Source: Streptomyces marianii (GTDB lineage: Bacteria > Actinomycetota > Actinomycetes > Streptomycetales > Streptomycetaceae). Taken from it: 64,000 bases of DNA. The notes under the pieces are model-generated. The model had not been told where the DNA came from and searched no databases. It saw nothing but the letters and a program-made list of their open reading frames with translations. Where the stretch lies: assembly GCF_005795905.1 (NCBI RefSeq), contig NZ_VAWE01000001.1:6623001-6687000 (forward strand). Reading direction: 5' to 3'. Position numbers and translations under genes: made by a program. How positions within the stretch are numbered: the first letter of the stretch is position 1; every line of letters starts with the position of its first letter. Positions 49,711-57,807 of the stretch are shown here, piece by piece.

Positions 49711-50895
49711 TCAGCCGGCGACCGGCGGGGCCGACGGACGCGGTCCCGTACCGCCCGCCGCGGAGGCCAGCACCGGCGCCAGGTTCTCGACGCGGATGCG
49801 CTGGTCGACGTAGAGGAGCCCGGTCACCAGCTGGGGGAACGTCGAGGTGACGATCTGCGCGACCAGCTGGCCGACCATGGCCAGGGCGAGCCAGCCGGAC
49901 ATCCCGACGAGGAGCGTCGCGAGGTCCTCGCCCTCGTCCAGCGGCGCGGTACCCGCCATCGGGAAGACGCTCGCCACGTCGACCGCCTCGCGGATCACGA
50001 TGCTCACCACCGCCGCCATCAGATAGCCGAGCAGCGAGATCCCGAAGATCCGCCACCAGCCGCCGCGCACCAGGTCCCAGGAGCGGCGCATCGAGCGGAT
50101 CGGGCCCTGTCCCTCGAAGACCGCGACGTGGGCGGCCAGGCTGAACTTCACCCAGAGCCAGACCGTGACCGGCGCGGTGGCCAGTACCCCGAGGAAGCCG
50201 AGGGCGGCGAGCCCGCCCGCCGCGCCGCCGTCTCCGTCCAGCGAGGACAGCAGGCCGACCGTGACGGCCACGAAGCCGAACATCAGCAGGGCGATGGGCA
50301 CGAGAGCGATCAGGCCGGTGAGGAGGACGGTTCCGAGCACCGCCGGAACCCTCGCCCAGGCCCGGCGCCAGACCGCGCCGAAGACGACCGGCCGGCCGAG
50401 AACCGTGTCCTGGAGGACGGCGGGGACCGCGGCCGTGACCACCCCCGTGGACAGGAGCATCACCACGAGGGCGAACACCCAGACGCACACGAACGCGACG
50501 ACCAGGGGCTGAACCTGGTCCCAGGAAGGCTCCCCGCTCCGGGGCAGGTCGATGATCTCGTGCAGCCGGTCTCCGACCGCCGAGTACGCCACCGCGATCG
50601 CCCCGCCGACCAGCAGCGCGGCGGCGAGGTAGACGGCGACGGCCGTGCCGTACAGCTGCTTCCAGCCACGGCCGATCGATGCGAACACGCCGGCCAGGAC
50701 GTCACCGAGATCGAGCGGACGCAGCGGTATCACTCCCGGCTTCGGTGCCGGGGGAGGTCCCCAGCCGCCCCAGCCGGGCCCCCCGCCGTATCCCGGCGTC
50801 CCGCTCCAGCCCGAAGGGTGGCCGTGGCCGGGCACACCACCCGAGCCTGGTGTGCCGTCGTACGGTCCGGATCTCGGCCCCATGTTGTCCGGCAT
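49711..50895 (-). CDS. Multi-pass membrane protein with Gly/Pro-rich N-terminus
   Basis: 394 aa from the ATG at 50895 (MPDNMGPRSGPYDG). The first 60 residues are Gly/Pro-rich (PGYGGGPGWGGWGPPP), then about eight hydrophobic helices including LYGTAVAVYLAAALLVGGAIAVAYSAVG. It resembles actinobacterial proteins annotated as DUF7847 or glycerophosphoryl diester phosphodiesterase membrane-domain proteins. No catalytic phosphodiesterase motif is present. Function unknown. It is divergent from the SMR gene, with 126 bases between starts. Confidence 0.75.
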   Translation of the reverse strand: MPDNMGPRSGPYDGTPGSGGVPGHGHPSGWSGTPGYGGGPGWGGWGPPPAPKPGVIPLRPLDLGDVLAGVFASIGRGWKQLYGTAVAVYLAAALLVGGAIAVAYSAVGDRLHEIIDLPRSGEPSWDQVQPLVVAFVCVWVFALVVMLLSTGVVTAAVPAVLQDTVLGRPVVFGAVWRRAWARVPAVLGTVLLTGLIALVPIALLMFGFVAVTVGLLSSLDGDGGAAGGLAALGFLGVLATAPVTVWLWVKFSLAAHVAVFEGQGPIRSMRRSWDLVRGGWWRIFGISLLGYLMAAVVSIVIREAVDVASVFPMAGTAPLDEGEDLATLLVGMSGWLALAMVGQLVAQIVTSTFPQLVTGLLYVDQRIRVENLAPVLASAAGGTGPRPSAPPVAG

Positions 50896-51005
50896 GTGTC
50901 TTGCCCCCCACCCAGTCGCCTCATCTGACCGGGACACGGTAGCTGTCCCGAACACATCGGAGGACGCCGGTACCCGTCTCCTCGTGTACGACCGGGCCCC
51001 TTGTT

Positions 51006-51021
51006 GTGTACGGTCGTACAC
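51006..51021. promoter_or_regulatory. Palindromic operator at the SMR efflux start
   Basis: GTGTACG (51006-51012) and CGTACAC (51015-51021) are perfect 7-bp arms around two bases, ending immediately before the ATG at 51022. A TACGGT -10-like hexamer is contained in it, so the message is probably leaderless. A TetR-type repressor gene is the second gene of the unit, making it the natural ligand of this site. Confidence 0.7.
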
Positions 51022-51342
51022 ATGGCATACGGACTGCTGGCCGCAGCGATCGCGGCGGAGGTCGCCGGCACCACGGCGATGAAGTACAGCGAGGGCTTCA
51101 CCCGGCTCTGGCCCTCACTGGTCACCGTCATCGGGTACATGATCGCCTTCGTCCTGCTTGCGCAGACACTGAAGACGCTCTCCGTCGGTACGGCGTACGC
51201 GATCTGGGCGGGCGTCGGAACCGCCGCCGTCGCGGCGATCGGCATGGTGTTCCTGAACGAGTCCACCAGCCTCGTGAAGATCGCCGGCATCGCGCTGGTC
51301 GTCGCGGGTGTCGTCGTGCTCAACCTCGGCGGCGCGCACTGA
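51022..51342 (+). CDS. Small multidrug resistance (SMR) family efflux protein
   Basis: 106 aa with four membrane helices. The first carries the essential glutamate (LLAAAIAAEVAGTTAMKYSEGF, E14-type position), and GTAYAIWAGVGTAAVAAIGMVF near 60 is the family signature. SMR proteins act as dual-topology dimers and expel cationic compounds or guanidinium-type metabolites with proton exchange. ATG 51022 is preceded by no ribosome site, consistent with a leaderless message from the operator palindrome. The stop overlaps the TetR ATG by one base. Confidence 0.93.
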   Translation: MAYGLLAAAIAAEVAGTTAMKYSEGFTRLWPSLVTVIGYMIAFVLLAQTLKTLSVGTAYAIWAGVGTAAVAAIGMVFLNESTSLVKIAGIALVVAGVVVLNLGGAH

Positions 51343-51941
51343 TGGGACGCCGGTACGACCCCGATCGGCGCCAGCGCATCATCGACGCCGCCATCCGGGT
51401 GGTCGGGCGCCGCGGCATCGCCGGACTGAGCCACCGCACGGTCGCCGCCGAGGCGGACGTGCCGCTCGGCTCGACGACGTATCACTTCGCCTCGCTGGAC
51501 GAGCTGCTCGTCGCCGCGCTGCGCCAGGCCAACGAGAGCTTCGCGGCCGCCGTCCGGCACAGCGGGGCCCTCGCGGACCCCGGCCGGGATGCGGCCGCTG
51601 AGCTGGCCCGGCTGATGGGGGAGTGGCTCGGGCGCGAGCGGAGCGGGGTGGAGCTGGAGTACGAGCTCTATCTCGCCGCCCTGCGCCGCCCCGCGCTGCG
51701 CCCCGTCGCGGCGGAGTGGGCCGACGGCGTCGCCGAGGTGCTCGCCCGCCGCAGCGACCCGGTGACGGCCCGGGCCCTGGTGGCGCTGATGGACGGGATC
51801 TGCCTCCAGGTCCTGCTCACGGACACCGTCTACGACGAGGAGTACACGCGCGAGATGCTGGACCGGCTCCTGTCCGCCGGGCGGGTCGCCGACCGGTCCG
51901 GTCTGACGGACGGGCCGCCGGGGCGCACGACCGGCACCTGA
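51342..51941 (+). CDS. TetR family transcriptional regulator
   Basis: 199 aa from ATG 51342. The helix-turn-helix RIIDAAIRVVGRRGIAGLSHRTVAAEADVPLGSTTYHFASLDELLVAALR is typical for TetR. The C-terminal ligand domain is variable (ELEYELYLAALRRPALRPVAAEWADGVAEVLARR). It is co-transcribed with the SMR gene and likely represses both through the palindrome at 51006-51021. The effector is unknown; a substrate of the efflux protein is likely. Confidence 0.93.
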   Translation: MGRRYDPDRRQRIIDAAIRVVGRRGIAGLSHRTVAAEADVPLGSTTYHFASLDELLVAALRQANESFAAAVRHSGALADPGRDAAAELARLMGEWLGRERSGVELEYELYLAALRRPALRPVAAEWADGVAEVLARRSDPVTARALVALMDGICLQVLLTDTVYDEEYTREMLDRLLSAGRVADRSGLTDGPPGRTTGT

Positions 51942-51984
51942 GACCGGTTCGCCCCCGCCCGGCCCCGCCGGTTAGGTTCTTCTC

Positions 51985-52986
51985 ATGACTGACTCGCCCG
52001 ACAGCACCACCGCACCTCGCCCCACCGGCGCCGTCGCCGCCGGCCTCGCCACCATCGCCGGTGACGGCACCGTGCTCGACACCTGGTTCCCCGCCCCGGA
52101 GCTCTCCGCCGAGCCCGGCCCTGCCGGTACCGAGCGGCTCACGCCCGACCAGGCGGTCAACCTGCTCGGTGAGGGCGCCGCCAGGGCCGTCGGTGTGGAC
52201 GCCCGGCGCGAAGTCGAGGTCGTCGCCGTACGCACGGTCATCGCCTCGCTCGACGAGAAGCCGATCGACGCGCACGACGCCTACCTGCGCCTCCACCTGC
52301 TCTCGCACCGGCTCGTGCGCCCGCACGGCCAGAGCCTCGACGGGGTCTTCGGGCTGCTCGCCAACGTCGCCTGGACCTCCCTGGGACCGGTCGCCGTCGA
52401 CAACGTCGAGAGGGTGCGGCTCAACGCCCGTGCCGAGGGTCTCCACCTCCAGGTGACCTCGATCGACAAGTTCCCGCGGATGACGGACTACGTGGCGCCC
52501 AAGGGCGTCCGGATCGCCGACGCCGACCGCGTCCGGCTCGGTGCGCATCTCGCCGAGGGCACCACGGTCATGCACGAGGGCTTCGTCAACTTCAACGCGG
52601 GCACCCTCGGCACCTCCATGGTCGAGGGCCGTATCTCCGCCGGCGTGGTGATCGGCGACGGCTCCGACATCGGCGGCGGCGCCTCCACCATGGGCACGCT
52701 CTCCGGCGGCGGCAACGTGGTCATCGCCGTCGGCGAGCGCTGTCTGATCGGTGCCGAGGCGGGTGTCGGGATCGCGCTCGGCGACGAGTGCGTCGTCGAG
52801 GCCGGTCTGTACGTCACCGCGGGCACCCGGGTCACCATGCCCGACGGACAGATCGTCAAGGCCCGTGAGCTGTCCGGCGCCTCGAACATCCTCTTCCGCC
52901 GGAACTCGGTGACCGGCGCCGTCGAGGCCCGTCCGAACAACGCGGTCTGGGGCGGCCTCAACGAGGTGCTCCACAGCCACAACTGA
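51985..52986 (+). CDS. dapD: 2,3,4,5-Tetrahydropyridine-2,6-dicarboxylate N-succinyltransferase
   Basis: 333 aa. It succinylates tetrahydrodipicolinate in diaminopimelate/lysine synthesis, needed for the LL-DAP peptidoglycan of Streptomyces. The C-terminal left-handed beta helix is made of hexapeptide repeats ([55 protein letters not shown]). The long N-terminal domain is the actinobacterial type. It stands alone in its transcript. Confidence 0.96.
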   Translation: MTDSPDSTTAPRPTGAVAAGLATIAGDGTVLDTWFPAPELSAEPGPAGTERLTPDQAVNLLGEGAARAVGVDARREVEVVAVRTVIASLDEKPIDAHDAYLRLHLLSHRLVRPHGQSLDGVFGLLANVAWTSLGPVAVDNVERVRLNARAEGLHLQVTSIDKFPRMTDYVAPKGVRIADADRVRLGAHLAEGTTVMHEGFVNFNAGTLGTSMVEGRISAGVVIGDGSDIGGGASTMGTLSGGGNVVIAVGERCLIGAEAGVGIALGDECVVEAGLYVTAGTRVTMPDGQIVKARELSGASNILFRRNSVTGAVEARPNNAVWGGLNEVLHSHN

Positions 52987-53132
52987 GGTCCGCGGCCGCC
53001 GCCCCGGGGACCGGAGGTCCACTCCCCGGGGTTCGCCGACGCTTTCGGGTGACTCCACGTGACCTCCGGCGCCGCCGGACGGATGAACAGGTGACCGTGG
53101 AGTCCTACGAAACGCCAAGGCGAGGAATCGAC

Positions 53133-53336
53133 ATGAAGACCAGGCCGGTCGTGCTCGGAACGCTGACGCTGTGGGCCGTGGCGGGACCGTGCGGGCTCGC
53201 GCACGCCGACGAGACCCACAGCGACTCGCACAACGCCCCGGTGGTGGCGCTGGTCTCGACCGGCCAGATCGACGATCCCCTCGAGGACGTCCTGGAGCAC
53301 GCCGCAGTCCTCGGCTCGACCTACGTGTACGACTGA
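53133..53336 (+). CDS. Small secreted peptide, unknown function
   Basis: 67 aa from ATG 53133, after cgagg at 53121. The first 26 residues are a Sec signal peptide (MKTRPVVLGTLTLWAVAGPCGLAHA). The mature 41-residue chain is acidic and histidine-bearing (DETHSDSHNAPVVALVSTGQIDDPLEDVLEH) with no cysteine. I recall related short secreted peptides with GQIDDPxEDVLEH in other Streptomyces, sometimes in several copies. Function unknown; signal, structural or metal-related roles are possible. Confidence 0.7.
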   Translation: MKTRPVVLGTLTLWAVAGPCGLAHADETHSDSHNAPVVALVSTGQIDDPLEDVLEHAAVLGSTYVYD

Positions 53337-53806
53337 GCCCGGCCGGGGACCTCCGGGGCCGTACCGGCCCGGTGCGCGCGCGGCGTCGCCGGGTGCAGCC
53401 GGGCGAGCCGAAGCGTCCGCCCTGACAACTGTGAAGGTCCACTTAGTTCTGCTTGGGTTCAAGGAAAAGCGTTGCTGAAGAGTTTGGCGCGGTGAGGTGA
53501 AACGCCGGGCCTGGGGCCGCTGCCACGGACAGCGCCCGTGTCCTCGACCGGCCGAGCGGGAGGGCGGGCAGGCGCACCGGGGAGGCGCTGGGGGCGCCGG
53601 GGCCTGCTTCCCTACCGCGCAGTGGCCGGGGCCACGACCGCCCGGCCCGACGGGCGGCCGCGTGACGCGCCGGACGCCCGCGCTCGGGGAGAGCGCGGGC
53701 GTCCGGGACCGCCGCGGCCGACCTGCCCGGTGCCGCGACGGAGCCGGGCGCCGCGACGGGCGCCCGGCCGCTGTGCGTCCCGCCGGGCGTTCCGGCTGCT
53801 CCGCGG
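53337..53806 (+). terminator. Convergent gap with 16-bp terminator hairpin 53670-53706
   Basis: ccggacgcccgcgctc (53670-53685) pairs perfectly with gagcgcgggcgtccgg (53691-53706) around gggga, serving both the secreted peptide side and the nuclease gene. Bases 53421-53500 are unusually AT-rich for the window (ttagttctgcttgggttcaaggaaaagcg) but hold no gene I can support. Confidence 0.8.
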
Positions 53807-55651
53807 TTACGGGCGGAAGCGCAGCACCTGCGGGTCGTGGTCGCTGTTCTGGTCCGCGAACTCCGCGTTGATGTGGACGCTGTCGTAGCTGAAGTCGCGG
53901 ATCGACGGGCTGGTCAGGATCTGGTCCAGCACCTGGCTGTTGCCCTGGTACACGTACGAGTAACGCTCCGCGCGCGGCAGCGACTTGATGGCCGGGTACA
54001 GCGCACCGCCGTCCGTCAGCGCCTTCGTGGTCTGGGAGAACTCGAAGTCGTTGATGTCCCCGAGTACGACCACGTCGGCGTTGCGCTGGGCCTTCAGGAT
54101 GTCCTTCACGAAGGTGTTCACGGTCTGGGCCTGCTGGAGGCGCTGGGCCTCGGAGGACCGGGCCGGCGGCTGGTGGTGCGAGGTCAGGCTCTCGTCGCCG
54201 CCCTTCGAACCGAAGTGGTTGGCGATGACGAACACCGTGCGGCCGCAGAAGACGAACTCTCCCGCGAGCGGCTTGCGGCTGTTCTCCCAGGCCGCGTTGG
54301 CCGGGTCGACCCGGCCGGGGGAGAGGGTCAGGGCGGCGCGGCCCTTCTCCCGCACGACACCGGTCGCGGCGGTCGCCGTGCCGCCCGCACGGTCGGTGAA
54401 GGAGACCCGCTCGGGGTTGAAGAGGAACACCTGGCGGATGTTGCCCCCGGGCTGGCCTCCGTCCTTGTTGTTCTCGGGGTCGACCGAGCGGAAGTCGTAC
54501 GCCGGACCGCCGGCGGCGACGATCGCCTCCGTGAACTTGCGGACGGTCTGGTCCGCGGCGACCACGCCGTCGTTCTTCGCGCCCGTGTTGTCCTGGATCT
54601 CCTCCAGGGCGATGATGTCCGGCGTGGCGAGGTTCTCGACGACGGCCCGGGCCAGGGCGTCGAACTTCTCCTGCGGGTCGGACGGGTCCAGGTTCTCCAC
54701 GTTGTACGTGGCCACGGACAGCTCACCGCGGCGCTCCTGGCGGGCGCGCTCGCGCTCCAGACCGCGGTCCTTCACCGTGCCGAGGGTCCGGGCCGTGATG
54801 GTGTAGCCGCCGAACTGGCTGAAGTCCAGCGGGCCCTCGGTCGTCCCGGACAGCACGTCACCGACGTTCGCCTTCGGGAACGGCTGCTGGGCGGTCGGCA
54901 CGAGCGACTGGATCTGGAGCCGGCCCGTGTTCTGGGAGGCGTACGAGCCGTAGCGGGTGCCGCCGCGCACGGTGCGGTTCTCCCACGGCTTCACCGTGAC
55001 CCACAGCTCCGAGTACGGGTCGGTGGCGCCGACGACGCGCGAGGAACCGATCCGGACGTTGCTGCCCTCCAGGGACTCGTAGTAGTCCAGGGCGTACGCA
55101 CGGGGTCGCAGCGGCAGCGCGTTGATGCTGTTCCCGGCCGCGGGGTCGCCCTCGGGCGCGTACGCCGACGGCACGGAACGGGCGGTGATCGTCACCGGTG
55201 CGGGCAGCGCGTTCCCGGAGGAGACCACGGTGATCGTCGGCTTGGAGATCTGGGTGATCGACTGGTTGCCGGAGTTGAGGCCACCGGGTACGTACTCGCC
55301 GACCGTGCCCGAGACCCTGACCGCGTCGCCGGCGGCGACCGTCGGGGTGGAGCCCGTGTAGACGAAGATTCCCTCGCTGGTGGCGGGGTCGGCGTCGGCC
55401 TGGGGGTCCTGGATCCAGAATCCGCGGGAGGAGCCGTACGTACGGACACCGATGACGATGCCCTCGACGTCCGTGACCTGGTGGCCGACGAGTGGGGACG
55501 TACGGGTCGTGCCCTGGATGTCGTGAATGCGGACGGTCGGGTCCGCGTTCACGGCATCGGCGGCGGCCGAGGAGGAACCGGCGAGCAGGCCGGCGGCCAG
55601 TGCGGAGGCCACGACGGCTGCGACGGCGGCTGATCTCGGTATGGAAGACAT
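53807..55651 (-). CDS. Secreted endonuclease/exonuclease/phosphatase-family nuclease
   Basis: 614 aa from the ATG at 55651, with ggag seven bases upstream. The signal peptide is MSSIPRSAAVAAVVASALAAGLLAGSSSAAA. An N-terminal OB-fold/ExeM-like part (VRIHDIQGTTRTSPLVGHQVTDVEGIVIGV) is followed by the DNase I-like catalytic domain: VATYNVENLDPSDP near 325, IIALEEIQDNTGAKNDG near 355 (catalytic Glu), FVIANHFGSKGGDE near 490, VVLGDINDFEFS near 540 (Asp/Asn) and NSDHDPQVLRF at the end. It degrades extracellular DNA, probably for nutrient or phosphate recovery. Confidence 0.93.
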   Translation of the reverse strand: MSSIPRSAAVAAVVASALAAGLLAGSSSAAADAVNADPTVRIHDIQGTTRTSPLVGHQVTDVEGIVIGVRTYGSSRGFWIQDPQADADPATSEGIFVYTGSTPTVAAGDAVRVSGTVGEYVPGGLNSGNQSITQISKPTITVVSSGNALPAPVTITARSVPSAYAPEGDPAAGNSINALPLRPRAYALDYYESLEGSNVRIGSSRVVGATDPYSELWVTVKPWENRTVRGGTRYGSYASQNTGRLQIQSLVPTAQQPFPKANVGDVLSGTTEGPLDFSQFGGYTITARTLGTVKDRGLERERARQERRGELSVATYNVENLDPSDPQEKFDALARAVVENLATPDIIALEEIQDNTGAKNDGVVAADQTVRKFTEAIVAAGGPAYDFRSVDPENNKDGGQPGGNIRQVFLFNPERVSFTDRAGGTATAATGVVREKGRAALTLSPGRVDPANAAWENSRKPLAGEFVFCGRTVFVIANHFGSKGGDESLTSHHQPPARSSEAQRLQQAQTVNTFVKDILKAQRNADVVVLGDINDFEFSQTTKALTDGGALYPAIKSLPRAERYSYVYQGNSQVLDQILTSPSIRDFSYDSVHINAEFADQNSDHDPQVLRFRP

Positions 55652-55861
55652 CAGGGAACTCCGGTGTGAGGGTTGAGGGGTGGCATGTGGGACCACTGAT
55701 GGTTCTACGCGCGTCAATGTCTTGTGTGGATGCCTGAGTTGTCAAGGGGTGCCGGGTGTACGGGGGTTGACGGGCACATGAATCGGAAGGCATCGGGCGA
55801 TTTGCGTCTACGCTGGGGGCCGCCACGAGCCGGATCGCCCACAGTCGAGGAGAGCCTCCAG

Positions 55862-57316
55862 ATGCCAGCAGACCGCCCCGCCGGGCGCCGTGCCCTGCCG
55901 CCCGTGCGACTGCACTCGGACGCGGAACTGGCGCGGGACGCGCTGGGCGCGCCCCTGCTCGCCCGGGCGGTGCGGCTGGCCCGCTGGGCCGGACCGGAGA
56001 CCAGGGTCGGCGCGGGCGGTGAGCTCCCCGACGAGCAACTCGCTCCAGCGGCTGAGGCGTTGGGGATGTCCCCGGACGAGGACGGCCGGGCGTACGCCAG
56101 CGAGGCATGGCGGATCGCCGTGGACACCGGGCTCGTCGAGGTCACGGATCCGGAGGGCGAAGGCGCCGACTTCGGCACGGTCACCGCCGGCGGCGCGCTG
56201 CCGCTGGTCACCGGCGGCAGCCCGCAGGACGTGCTCGCACTCTGGCAGGACGCCTTCGACGCGGTCTTCGACGACGCCATCGCGCCCGTGCTGGAGGATC
56301 CGGACGCGATCATCGGCCAGGACGGCGGGATCGACTTCGACGCGCTCGGCTGGGACCCCGAGGCGGAGACGGAGTTCCTCGACGGCGTCCTCGGCAACCT
56401 CTACCTGCTGACGGCCGGGGGGACGGGAGATGTGGAGGAGCAGGTTCCGCTGCCGGCCCTCGCCGCGTCGATGATCGTGCCGGACGACATGCGGGAGCCC
56501 ACCGACGCCGTGCTGGAGCAGGTCTCCGACGCGATGATGCGCCTCGACGACCAGTTCCGGGTACTGGAGCCGATCGGGCTGGTGGAGTACCGGCCGGTCG
56601 ACGAGGCGCTGATGGCCGAGGAGGGCGCCGAGCCCGCGCTCCCGGGCGTCGAGGAGGACATCTCCCGCTACGGGCTGGTGAAGCTCACCCCGCTCGGACT
56701 GTACGGAGTCAGGAACCGCCTGGTCGAGAGCGGGGAGTCGGTTCCGGTCGTCGGCGACCTCGCCGGCAAGGACGCGGACGCGCTGCTCGACGGCGTGGCG
56801 TACTACCCCGACGGGGCGGCGCGGGCGGAGACCGCGCAGTGGCTCGGCGCGCGTGCCCCGCTGCAGGCCGCCCGTGAGCTGCTCGCCGCCGCACGGGGCA
56901 CCGACCCCGGCGCGCCGATGCGCCGGCTGCGCTGCCAGCAGGCGCTCGCACTCGCGGGCCCCGAGGCGGAACCGGCCGTCCGGGACGTCCTGGACGACCG
57001 CGAACTCGGCGGTCTCGCCCGCGTCTGGCTCGCCGAGCGCGGCGCACCGGACGTTCCGCCGCCACCGGAGGCCATGGTCTTCTGGCTCGCCGTCGACACC
57101 ATCGCGGCCCAGCTCGACGCCGAGGGCGACCTGGCGGAGGTCCAGGACCTGATCGTGGGCCTGGTGGGTCAGCATGGCGGCTTCTTCGATGCGGTCTGGC
57201 GCGTCGACCACCCCGCCACGGTCGACGTCCTCGAGGCGATGGGGCGTCTCCACCCCGACAGGAAGACGGCGAAGGACGCCCGCAAGGCGGCGTTCAAGGC
57301 CCGCTCCCGCGGCTGA
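55862..57316 (+). CDS. Conserved hypothetical protein, helical, acidic
   Basis: 484 aa from ATG 55862, after gaggagagcctccag. No domain recognised. Composition is alpha-helical and acidic, with segments LHSDAELARDALGAPLLARAVRLARWAG near 20, DAFDAVFDDAIAPVLEDPDAIIGQDGGIDFDALGWDPEAETEFLDG near 140 and an ALGPEAEPAVRDVLDDRELGGLARVWLAERG HEAT-like C-terminal part. No signal peptide or membrane helix. A conserved protein of this kind exists in other Streptomyces. It is followed after 147 bases by the Tudor-like protein in the same direction, so the two may be linked. Confidence 0.75.
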   Translation: MPADRPAGRRALPPVRLHSDAELARDALGAPLLARAVRLARWAGPETRVGAGGELPDEQLAPAAEALGMSPDEDGRAYASEAWRIAVDTGLVEVTDPEGEGADFGTVTAGGALPLVTGGSPQDVLALWQDAFDAVFDDAIAPVLEDPDAIIGQDGGIDFDALGWDPEAETEFLDGVLGNLYLLTAGGTGDVEEQVPLPALAASMIVPDDMREPTDAVLEQVSDAMMRLDDQFRVLEPIGLVEYRPVDEALMAEEGAEPALPGVEEDISRYGLVKLTPLGLYGVRNRLVESGESVPVVGDLAGKDADALLDGVAYYPDGAARAETAQWLGARAPLQAARELLAAARGTDPGAPMRRLRCQQALALAGPEAEPAVRDVLDDRELGGLARVWLAERGAPDVPPPPEAMVFWLAVDTIAAQLDAEGDLAEVQDLIVGLVGQHGGFFDAVWRVDHPATVDVLEAMGRLHPDRKTAKDARKAAFKARSRG

Positions 57317-57463
57317 CACCGCGTTCCGCGCCGCCGGCCCCGACACCGCGTCCGCGCCGCACCCGAGGTGGGCGTCGCGCATCCGTGCGGGGCCGGTCGG
57401 GGGAGGCCGGTCCTCCGCGGGGTCGGTTCCCGGGAGCGGGTGGGAGGGCACATACTGCAGGCG

Positions 57464-57691
57464 ATGACTGAATCTGCCGGTTCCCGGCGTCACCTGCCCA
57501 CCAGTCCCTTCCACCGCCCCGCCCCGCCCGCCCCGCCGATCGAGCGCTTCGACGTCGGAGACCGGGTATCGCACGACCAGTTCGGACTCGGAAGAGTCAC
57601 CGGCGTCGAGGGCGCCGACGCCGTCCTCGTCGACTTCTCAGGGCGACGAGGCAGGATCCTCAGCCCGTTCACAAAACTGACCAAACTCTGA
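57464..57691 (+). CDS. Stand-alone UvrD/PcrA-tail-like (Tudor) protein
   Basis: 75 aa from ATG 57464. After a Pro-rich start (SPFHRPAPPAPPI), residues 30-75 (FDVGDRVSHDQFGLGRVTGVEGADAVLVDF) closely resemble the C-terminal Tudor-like domain of PcrA/UvrD helicases, which binds RNA polymerase. No helicase domain is present in this region. It could be a free RNA-polymerase- or nucleic-acid-interaction module, which is inference from the motif. It ends just before a strong terminator stem. Confidence 0.75.
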   Translation: MTESAGSRRHLPTSPFHRPAPPAPPIERFDVGDRVSHDQFGLGRVTGVEGADAVLVDFSGRRGRILSPFTKLTKL

Positions 57692-57701
57692 CGCAGCCTG
57701 C

Positions 57702-57732
57702 CCCGGCCGCCGCCGCACGGCGGCGGCCCGGG
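57702..57732. terminator. Convergent terminator after the Tudor-like gene
   Basis: ggccgccgccg (57705-57715) pairs with cggcggcggcc (57718-57728), with outer ccc/ggg extending the stem beyond a bulge. It lies between this gene and the convergent double TerD gene. Confidence 0.75.
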
Positions 57733-57807
57733 CTTCAATCGACGGTTTGATCAGTGCGACCGGTGCCGTCGATCCGGCGTCTCGCGGTCCATGTGACGCG
57801 GCACGCC

